Source: Oscillospiraceae bacterium (lineage in GTDB: Bacteria > Bacillota > Clostridia > Oscillospirales > Ruminococcaceae). From it: DNA of 16,444 bases. Below the pieces are notes generated by a model. It made no database searches. It had not been told where the DNA came from and saw only the letters and a program-made list of their open reading frames with translations. Both the position numbers and the translations under genes were made by a program. Each line of letters starts with the position of its first letter. Position 1 is the first letter of the stretch. This document shows positions 11,904-16,444 of the stretch, one piece after another. The stretch covers positions 1 to 16,444 of the forward strand of contig CAADVD010000046.1 of NCBI GenBank assembly GCA_900752435.1. The letters run 5' to 3'.

Positions 11904-12791
11904 ATGAAACAGCCAAACAACACTTCTTTTGCCCGCACGGATTTGGCAATTGAGCGCCTCGACTACCTCAAAGAACTTCCGCGAAAGGGCATTGTTCAGC
12001 AGGAACGCGTCGAAAATGACGTCAAAATCACCTCGGTCGCCGTGAGCGACTCCGAAGCCGCCGCCCGTTTGGGAAAGGACTGCGGCACCTACCTCACCAT
12101 TGAGCCGACGCGCTTTTCCGCCACGCCAATCGACTTTGACCGCGAAGTGGAAACCATTGCGCGCGAGCTGTCCGCGCTTTTGCCGTCCTCGGCGGAGTCT
12201 GCTTTTGTGGTGGGATTGGGCAATTCCCAGATTACCCCCGACGCGCTCGGTCCGCAAGTCATCCGCTATACCCTTGCCACCCGCCATCTTTCTGCCGATA
12301 CGCTCGACCAAATCGGTTTGAGCGGCTTGAAGCCCGTCTGCGCGGTGGCGCCGGGGGTTCTCGGGCAAACCGGCATTGAGAGCGCGGAAGCCATCCGCGC
12401 CTTGTGCGTCCAGCTCAAGCCCGATGTGGTACTCGTCATTGATGCGCTTGCCAGCAAGAGCTTGGCGCGTCTTGGCCGCACCATCCAGATTGCCGATACG
12501 GGGATTTCGCCCGGCTCCGGCGTCCTCAACAGCCGCAAAGCCCTCAACCGCGAAACGCTGGGTGCGCCGGTCATTTCCATCGGCGTGCCAACAGTGGTGG
12601 ACTTGCAGACCATTGCGTCGGACTTCAGCGGTTTTCCACAGCAGGCCGCCGACAATGTGGAAAATATGATGGTCACGCCGCGCGAAATCGATTTGCTCAT
12701 CGAGCACGCCGCCAAGGTGGTCGCTTACTCCATCAACAAGGCCCTTCAGCCAATGCTGAGTGTGACCGATATTGCCGCATTGGTATCGTGA
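11904..12791 (+). CDS. gpr: Germination protease GPR
   Basis: GPR is made in the forespore as an inactive precursor and, once spores germinate, cleaves the small acid-soluble proteins that coat spore DNA. The 295-residue product is shorter than Bacillus GPR (about 370) but carries the family motifs: SFARTDLAIE near the N-terminus, which resembles the region of the autoprocessing site; VVGLGNSQITPDALGP with Asp113; PGVLGQTGIES; VIDALASKSL with Asp180; and TIQIADTGISPGSGVLNSRK. Asp113 and Asp180 correspond to the two aspartates essential in the Bacillus megaterium enzyme. GGAG lies 7 bases before the ATG. It is followed by spoIIP. I could not identify a convincing sigma-F or sigma-G promoter upstream. 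Confidence 0.95.
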   Translation: MKQPNNTSFARTDLAIERLDYLKELPRKGIVQQERVENDVKITSVAVSDSEAAARLGKDCGTYLTIEPTRFSATPIDFDREVETIARELSALLPSSAESAFVVGLGNSQITPDALGPQVIRYTLATRHLSADTLDQIGLSGLKPVCAVAPGVLGQTGIESAEAIRALCVQLKPDVVLVIDALASKSLARLGRTIQIADTGISPGSGVLNSRKALNRETLGAPVISIGVPTVVDLQTIASDFSGFPQQAADNVENMMVTPREIDLLIEHAAKVVAYSINKALQPMLSVTDIAALVS

Positions 12792-12792
12792 A

Positions 12793-12827
12793 AAGTTGCA
12801 AGTTGTAAGTTGCAAGTTGCAAGTTTT
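12793..12827 (+). repeat. 7-bp tandem repeat (AAGTTGC/T) x4-5 after gpr
   Basis: Heptamers AAGTTGC, AAGTTGT, AAGTTGC, AAGTTGC and a degenerate AAGTTTT start 2 bases after the gpr stop codon. The same heptamer array follows hisS at 1394-1428, in the same orientation relative to its gene. Confidence 0.85.
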
Positions 12828-12896
12828 CGCTTTTATTTCGCTTTGGTGATAACGGCAGTTTCTGCGTATGGGAATCGGTTTTTTCGGCTGAAGAAG

Positions 12897-12925
12897 GTAT
12901 AACTGTCCGCTTGCCTGCATATGCA
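12897..12925 (+). promoter_or_regulatory. Possible sporulation (sigma-E-like) promoter of spoIIP
   Basis: GTATAAC (12897-12903), 14 bases and CATATGCA (12918-12925) partly match the sigma-E pattern (ATA in the -35, CATAcAnT in the -10), about 40 bases before the spoIIP start. In Bacillus spoIIP is transcribed by sigma-E. The match is weak and could be chance. Confidence 0.3.
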
Positions 12926-12963
12926 TGGAGGGTGATGGATTTCAGCGGAGGAGGGGCTTTTTC

Positions 12964-14136
12964 ATGCGCTATCGCGGTTCGCATCCCATTCGGAATGGAT
13001 GGCATAAACTGCTGAAAGGCGGTGCTGTTTTGCTGGGAATTGTCCTGCTGTACCGTGGGATGCTTTGGACGCTTCCGCTGTTTTCCAAACAGCTTAAGAC
13101 CATTACGGTGATGTCTGCCGGTCTTTCGTTCATTGACGGCGGGATGGTGCTTGCCGAACAGGAGATCGCACAATTTCAGGCGGAGGATGGGGATTTCTAC
13201 ACCAGCCATGCCGCGCAGGAGGATCAACTGAGCGATACGCTGTCTTCCGAAGAGGCCGCTCCTGTTTCCAGTGAGGCGGAGACGGCTTCTTCTCCAACGG
13301 CTTCCTCCACGGAAGAAACCCCAGAAGCAGAAGCTCCGCCTCGTCCCGAAAACGCCGGCGACGTGATCCGTCAAACGCTTACTCCCGGAAATTCCGAGCA
13401 GTTTGTGGCGCTGTCAAGCGGTTCTGTGAAAAACCTCTCCTATCTGAGCAATGAGGAGGTTGTCTCGCTTTCAGAGGCCGCTCTGCCGTTTGCGCTGGAG
13501 GATACCAGCGAACCGCAGGTTCTCATCTACCACACCCATGCCACGGAAAGCTATCAGCCTTATTACTGCGATTGGTACGACTTGGCGTACAATGCGCGCA
13601 ACACCGACAATGCACAAAATATGGTGGCGGTCGGCGATGTGCTGGCTCAAAAGCTGACGGAGGCCGGGATCGGCGTGATCCATGATTCCACGCAGCACGA
13701 CAATCCCTCTTACACCGGTGCGTATGACCGCTCCAGAGAAACCATCCAGAAGTACCTGGATCAATATCCCTCCATCAAGGTGATTCTCGACATCCATCGT
13801 GACGCGCTTCAGGGCGATAATGTGATTACGGCTCCGGCTACCGAAATCGGCGGCAAAAAAACGGCTCAGCTCATGATGATTTGCTGTGCGGATGACGGTT
13901 CGGGCGAACTGCCCAATTTCAAGAACAACCTGACGTTTGCGTGCGCACTGCAAAAACAGATGGAGTCCACCTATCCGACGCTGACACGGCCGATTTTATT
14001 CGATGAGCGGTCATACAATCAGGATATGGCGCCCGGGGCGCTTCTGGTTGAGGTCGGCGGACATGGAAATACGCTGAATGAGGCAAAGAACGCGATTGCG
14101 CTGTTTGCGGACAGTTTGATTCAAGTGCTGAAATGA
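12964..14136 (+). CDS. spoIIP: Stage II sporulation protein P, engulfment peptidoglycan hydrolase
   Basis: SpoIIP is an amidase and endopeptidase which, with SpoIID and SpoIIM, thins the septal peptidoglycan so that the mother cell membrane can engulf the forespore. The 390-residue product has a short basic N-terminus, one membrane segment (about 19-40, GGAVLLGIVLLYRGMLWTL), a Ser/Glu/Pro-rich linker (about 85-130) and the C-terminal catalytic domain. That domain shows VLIYHTHATESY (His190, Glu195), VILDIHRDAL (His278), SYNQDMAPGALLVEVGGHGN (Glu363) and LNEAKNAIALF. The ATG at 12964 has GGAGGAGGGG 7 bases upstream; an ATG at 12925 would add 13 residues without a ribosome site. It follows gpr, the order known from Bacillus and Clostridia. 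No T-tract terminator is close to the stop; the first good hairpin is at 14511. Confidence 0.95.
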   Translation: MRYRGSHPIRNGWHKLLKGGAVLLGIVLLYRGMLWTLPLFSKQLKTITVMSAGLSFIDGGMVLAEQEIAQFQAEDGDFYTSHAAQEDQLSDTLSSEEAAPVSSEAETASSPTASSTEETPEAEAPPRPENAGDVIRQTLTPGNSEQFVALSSGSVKNLSYLSNEEVVSLSEAALPFALEDTSEPQVLIYHTHATESYQPYYCDWYDLAYNARNTDNAQNMVAVGDVLAQKLTEAGIGVIHDSTQHDNPSYTGAYDRSRETIQKYLDQYPSIKVILDIHRDALQGDNVITAPATEIGGKKTAQLMMICCADDGSGELPNFKNNLTFACALQKQMESTYPTLTRPILFDERSYNQDMAPGALLVEVGGHGNTLNEAKNAIALFADSLIQVLK

Positions 14137-14639
14137 GCATGGTAACCGCTGGCTGCGTATTGTAAATCGTGAGCTGCGGGTGATTCCTGTCACAATCCGT
14201 TTTGCTATGAAGCGGGTATTTTACGAAATAAATGCCTGGCATTGGCAGGGAAAACTCCCGTGGGTGGTTCGTGATTCCCTCGCTTATTTGTAGGGGTTTT
14301 TGAAGGGTGTTGACGCTCTCGTCCCGTTGATGGGCTGTTCTCATGGCGCGATCGCTCTGTGAGCCGCCTTGGTTTTACACAATGGTGTTGGACGGCGGGA
14401 AACCGGCAGTGAACGGGAGAAATGGAGCTGTTTTGGTTTTGCAAACCTGTGTTTCCTTTTTCCTAGTTCACTGGGGATTCCACCCCTTCACTATACCCTC
14501 AAAAACGGCAAAAAGTTGCACGCGAACGTGCAACTTTTAAGAATAATTTTTTAGAAAATGGTCAATTTTGTAGGAATGTCTAAAATGGAAGGTTGTGTTT
14601 TGTTTAAAATGATGGAATCAATGCGGGAAATACGATAAA
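14137..14639. other. Intergenic stretch after spoIIP without a recognisable gene
   Basis: Open frames here are short and have no ribosome sites or family resemblance. A degenerate heptad-like stretch (GTAAATC-GTGAGCT-GCGGGTG, 14161-14181) lies about 25 bases after the spoIIP stop, and a fragment TTGTAGGGG (14289-14297) resembles the CCCTACA tail of the palindromic repeats in reverse orientation. The clearest structure is the hairpin at 14511-14538. Confidence 0.6.
14511..14538. terminator. Perfect hairpin, probable terminator
   Basis: AAAAGTTGCACG (14511-14522) pairs perfectly with CGTGCAACTTTT (14527-14538) around CGAA. On the plus strand the stem ends in TTTT with TTTTTT a few bases later (after AAGAATAA). 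It is the first intrinsic-terminator-like structure downstream of spoIIP, 375 bases away; on the minus strand the stem also ends in TTTT. Confidence 0.65.
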
Positions 14640-15170
14640 AATAGGAATAGACGGCGGTTGAAGGACGGACGCGCAATGCGCGCCTATACAGGGGTGTTTT
14701 TGTGGTGATTCGTGGTATTGTTATACATTATGTAAGCGGTGAATTGATGCACCAGTGAAAATTAGGAGAACCATTTTTTCGCGGTGCGCGGATGCAGGGC
14801 GATGTGGGCATCGCCCCCTACAGGCATTGAAATTTGGAGGATGCGTGGAAACCGGATGCGCGATGCGCGCCTATACAGGGTTGTTTTTGCGATGATTCGT
14901 GGTATTGCTATACGTTATGTAAGCGGTAAATTGATGCACCAGTGAAAATTAGGAGAACCATTTCTTCTTGGTGCGCAGATGCGGGGCGATGTGGGCATCG
15001 AGCCATACGGTGGGTTTGCAATTTTGTTTGTATCGATGAAGATGGGCGGTTGGTTGGAGGACGGACGCGCAATGCGCGCCCCTACAGGGGGTTGCGATGG
15101 TTCGTGGTATTGTTATACATTATATAAGATATAAGCGGTGAATTGGAGTACCGATGAAAAAAGGAAAATC
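14640..15170. repeat. Array of about three diverged ~200-bp composite palindromic repeats
   Basis: Each unit has, in order, a type 1 hairpin (GGACGCGCAATGCGCGCC with CCTACAG or TATACAG, at 14667, 14854 and 15066), a conserved spacer (GTGGTATTGTTATACATTAT, AAGCGGTGAATTGATGCACC, GAAAATTAGGAGAACC), then a type 2 hairpin (GGGCGATG-TGGG-CATCGCCC with CCTACAG, at 14797; degraded at 14984) and a second spacer (GTGGGTTTGCAATTTTG, ATGAAGATGGGCGGTTG). Type 1 to type 2 distance is 130 bases in both complete units; the type 2 to next type 1 distance is 57 and 82. The third unit breaks off near 15165. No coding pattern is visible. Confidence 0.85.
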
Positions 15171-15183
15171 AGACAATGAATAG

Positions 15184-15218
15184 CAAACGGACGCGCAACT
15201 CAATTGCGCGTCCGTTTG
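15184..15218. repeat. Perfect 15-bp inverted repeat built on the type 1 core
   Basis: CAAACGGACGCGCAA (15184-15198) and TTGCGCGTCCGTTTG (15204-15218) pair perfectly around CTCAA. It contains the type 1 core GGACGCGCAA facing its own reverse complement, directly where the repeat array stops. No T-tract follows on the plus strand. Confidence 0.8.
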
Positions 15219-15605
15219 GCGTGGTTTCTATTCTGTTTACAAATTCCCGAATGGACACCGTTTTCAGAAGACGATGGCATGCGGATTTCTGCCGCAAGGA
15301 GCGGAACGCTAGCTTTTCCCTCTCTGTCCATCGGAAATTGCAACAATGCAGACCGCCGTTTGGGGTCGGCGGCCTTTTCCCGCAAAATAGGATGGTGCGG
15401 GCGATACCCCTACACTCCACTGCATACAGCAAGCAGAGACACCCTTTTCGGGCCGTGCGGCTTCCAGTGGTCACACCGCAATGCAGAGGCACGCATTGCG
15501 CGTCCGCTTTTCTGTTAACCCAAAAGGTGCAACTGGATAACAGAACGTTACATACCGTAAGTATACGAACGCGCAATGCGTACCTCCGAGGAGGTACCAA
15601 ATCCA
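15219..15605. other. Palindrome-dense block without a supported gene
   Basis: Open frames cross this block on both strands (one plus-strand frame from 15176 to 15709), but none has a convincing ribosome site or protein character and they run through several inverted repeats. Visible structures: CCGCCG/CGGCGG (15353-15372) followed by CCTTTT; GCAATGC/GCATTGC (15478-15499); a pair of inverted type 1 cores, GGCACGCATTGCGCGT (15488-15503) and ACGCGCAATGCGTACC (15569-15584), enclosing TTCTGTTA/TAACAGAA (15510-15517, 15538-15545); and GTACCTCC-GA-GGAGGTAC (15580-15597). Confidence 0.6.
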
Positions 15606-15726
15606 CGGCAGTCCTTTATCAAAAAACTGCCGAACGATTCGATTTCTCAAAATTGCTGTTTACCGAAGGCGTTTGGGAACCACATGGGTATGTGGCGAAC
15701 CTCCGGTAAACCGCTTTTTTGAGAAA
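15606..15726. other. Structured element: two consecutive hairpins, possible RNA
   Basis: CGGCAGT (15606-15612) pairs with ACTGCCG (15626-15632). Next to it, a long imperfect hairpin spans 15643-15726: TTTCTCAAAA with TTTTGAGAAA outside, GTTTACCG (15658-15665) with CGGTAAAC (15704-15711) in the middle, and CCACAT-GGGT-ATGTGG (15680-15695) at the tip. The right arm contains TTTTTT (15715-15720), so a plus-strand transcript could end there. The orientation and function are not known. Confidence 0.55.
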
Positions 15727-15732
15727 ACAACA

Positions 15733-15769
15733 ATGCTGTGTAGGGTTTTATTCAAACCTTACACAGCAT
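15733..15769 (-). terminator. Strong hairpin at the end of the small minus-strand frame
   Basis: ATGCTGTGTAGGGTTT and AAACCTTACACAGCAT form a 16-bp stem (one G-U pair) with a 5-base loop. On the minus strand TTGTTGTTTTC follows, a modest T-tract. The stop codon of the small frame at 15759 lies inside the stem. Confidence 0.6.
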
Positions 15770-15959
15770 CTTCAAACCGCTCGACAGCATTCAAAATCAA
15801 CATGGGAATTGCCCCTTCGTTGTAAAGAAGCTGAGCTATTTTAATCATGCTATTCACATCACGTATAATATCAAAACCATTCTTGCGAAAAAGCAGGAAA
15901 TCGAGTATAATAATATACGCAGTGCAGCCATAGGGCTGTTGTGTAAGGTGCTTACTCAC
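15759..15959 (-). CDS. Possible small or remnant gene, unknown
   Basis: This 66-residue frame begins with GTG at 15959 and lacks a ribosome site. The last 45 residues (LLFRKNGFDIIRDVNSMIKI, AQLLYNEGAIPMLILNAVER, FEDAV) look like genuine alpha-helical protein rather than noise, and no family is recognised. Upstream in the same frame, a 19-codon stretch (MRKQKMQRRKDAATPFTLA) from an ATG at 16019 ends in TAG directly before the GTG, so an 86-codon gene may have been interrupted by one stop codon. A consensus promoter at 16024-16052 and the hairpin at 15733-15769 frame the unit. It may be a decayed gene, a small protein or part of a non-coding RNA. Confidence 0.35.
   Translation of the reverse strand: MSKHLTQQPYGCTAYIIILDFLLFRKNGFDIIRDVNSMIKIAQLLYNEGAIPMLILNAVERFEDAV
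15883..15911 (+). promoter_or_regulatory. Sigma-A-type promoter reading right, opposed to the one at 16024
   Basis: TTGCGA (15883-15888), a 17-base spacer and TATAAT (15906-15911) predict a plus-strand start near 15918 and a transcript of about 235 bases ending at the terminator at 16124-16155. The transcript would begin with small hairpins: CAGCC/GGCTG (15926-15939), AGGTG/CACCT (15946-15961) and ACGC/GCGT (15962-15971). Confidence 0.5.
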
Positions 15960-16023
15960 CTACGCAAGCGTGAAAGGTGTTGCAGCATCTTTCCGCCTCT
16001 GCATTTTTTGTTTTCTCATGCTT

Positions 16024-16052
16024 ATTATATCTCTTTGCGTTGAATTTTGCAA
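16024..16052 (-). promoter_or_regulatory. Sigma-A-type promoter reading left
   Basis: On the minus strand TTGCAA (16052-16047), a 17-base spacer and TATAAT (16029-16024) predict a start near 16017 and a transcript of up to about 285 bases ending at the hairpin at 15733-15769. It overlaps the plus-strand unit from 15883 by about 100 bases. Confidence 0.55.
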
Positions 16053-16123
16053 GATGTTTTCGCAAAAAAATGAAAATTCTTCATGGGTATTGAAATTTTG
16101 GCAAATGTTTTGGAAAAATGGGC

Positions 16124-16155
16124 AAACCGTCGGCGGAATGTGCCGACGGTTTTTT
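16124..16155 (+). terminator. Strong intrinsic terminator, plus strand
   Basis: AAACCGTCGGC (16124-16134) pairs perfectly with GCCGACGGTTT (16142-16152) around GGAATGT, followed by TTTTTTG. No plus-strand gene precedes it except the putative short transcript from 15883. Confidence 0.88.
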
Positions 16156-16177
16156 GTTGGAATTTCTTCTCTATATA

Positions 16178-16444
16178 AGGTACATTGACGAAAATTGGAG
16201 GGCGATATTGTTTGTGGTGCGCGGATGTCGGACGATGTGGGGCATCGAACCCTACGATGGGTTTGCAATTTTGTTTATATGGATGAAGATGGGCGGTTGA
16301 TTGGAGGACGGACGCGCAATGCGCGCCCCTACAGGGGGTTTTTGTGGTGATTGGTTTGGTATTGCTATACATTATGCAAGCGGTGAATTGATGCACCAAT
16401 GAAAATTAGGAGAACCATTTTTTCTTGGTGCGCGGATGCGGGGC
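16178..16444. repeat. Further composite palindromic repeat, running off the window
   Basis: The order seen at 14640-15170 resumes: the GAAAATTGGAGG spacer, a degenerate type 2 hairpin (GACGATGTGGGGCATCGAACC, beginning near 16224), GGGTTTGCAATTTTGTTTAT, a type 1 hairpin at 16310-16336 (GGACGCGCAATGCGCGCCCC then TACAGGGGG), the TTGCTATACATTAT and GCGGTGAATTGATGCACC spacer, and the beginning of a type 2 hairpin at the last bases. It is closer to the earlier array consensus than any copy inside the 1-kb block. Confidence 0.85.

Noticed and set aside
11862..12926. 354-codon open frame on the minus strand over gpr
   Set aside because: It is the shadow of gpr, with the plus-strand protein matching the germination protease family along its length. 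The minus-strand product includes translated heptamer repeats.
14640..15170. Possible CRISPR array
   Set aside because: Repeat units are about 200 bp, diverged, and the spacers between hairpins are themselves conserved. No cas gene is present.
15176..15709. Long open frame of 177 codons on the plus strand, and overlapping minus-strand frames over the same block
   Set aside because: The frame passes through several perfect inverted repeats, starts inside a repeat-derived sequence without a ribosome site, and the translation is rich in Arg, Cys and His without domain character. It is most likely repeat translation.
15606..15726. 6S RNA or SRP RNA
   Set aside because: The tip hairpin recalled 6S RNA, but the long closing stem, central bubble and length of about 190 bases are not found. 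The SRP GGAA tetraloop and asymmetric loop are absent.
15970..16188. Plus-strand hydrophobic 72-codon frame as a real gene
   Set aside because: It has a GTG start without a ribosome site, and the frame reads through the strong terminator at 16124-16155. It is kept only as part of the antisense-pair hypothesis.

Overview
The window looks like chromosome from an endospore-forming member of the Clostridia, most likely in or near the Oscillospiraceae/Ruminococcaceae. The grounds are the two sporulation genes (gpr and spoIIP), a T-box leader on an aminoacyl-tRNA synthetase operon, Clostridia-type genes (DUF4321, DUF4854 lipoproteins, an RlhA-like U32 protein), strong AGGAGG ribosome binding sites and sigma-A-like promoters. 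The genus call is an inference; there is no rRNA or tRNA in the window.

Left part (1-4700, all on the minus strand). A minD-mgsA pair is driven by a clear TTGACA-17-TAGAAT promoter. Immediately downstream comes a T-box leader whose specifier codon reads GAC (Asp) and whose acceptor-pairing bulge reads TGGC, matching the G73 discriminator of tRNA-Asp. It controls an operon of a 93-aa unknown protein, hisS, a leucine-rich-repeat-like protein and aspS (cut by the window edge). The two unknown genes look AT-richer than the synthetases around them. The mgsA product lacks residues that are catalytic in characterised methylglyoxal synthases.

Middle part (4700-11760). An operon zapA - U32 protein - DUF4321 membrane protein reads leftward. 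To its right are an Lrp/AsnC regulator with its own promoter, and on the plus strand a 73-aa orphan gene that converges on a formate/nitrite-family channel gene across a perfect 15-bp bidirectional terminator. Two tandem paralogous DUF4854 lipoproteins follow, with duplicated terminators, duplicated upstream regions and a LacI/CcpA-type palindrome, then rpsT (ribosomal protein S20).

Right part (11760-14140, plus strand). gpr, the germination protease, and spoIIP, the engulfment peptidoglycan hydrolase, lie in the gene order known from other spore formers, divergent from rpsT.

Far right (14140-16444). No convincing conventional gene is seen here. The region is a patchwork of dispersed palindromic repeats of about 200 bp (two alternating REP-like hairpins ending in CCCTACAG), interrupted by a block of about 1 kb. 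That block is dense in inverted repeats and carries an overlapping pair of opposed promoters, each with its own terminator-like hairpin. It is the best candidate in the window for something undescribed. Copies of the same repeat family and of a 7-bp tandem repeat also sit immediately after stop codons elsewhere in the window.
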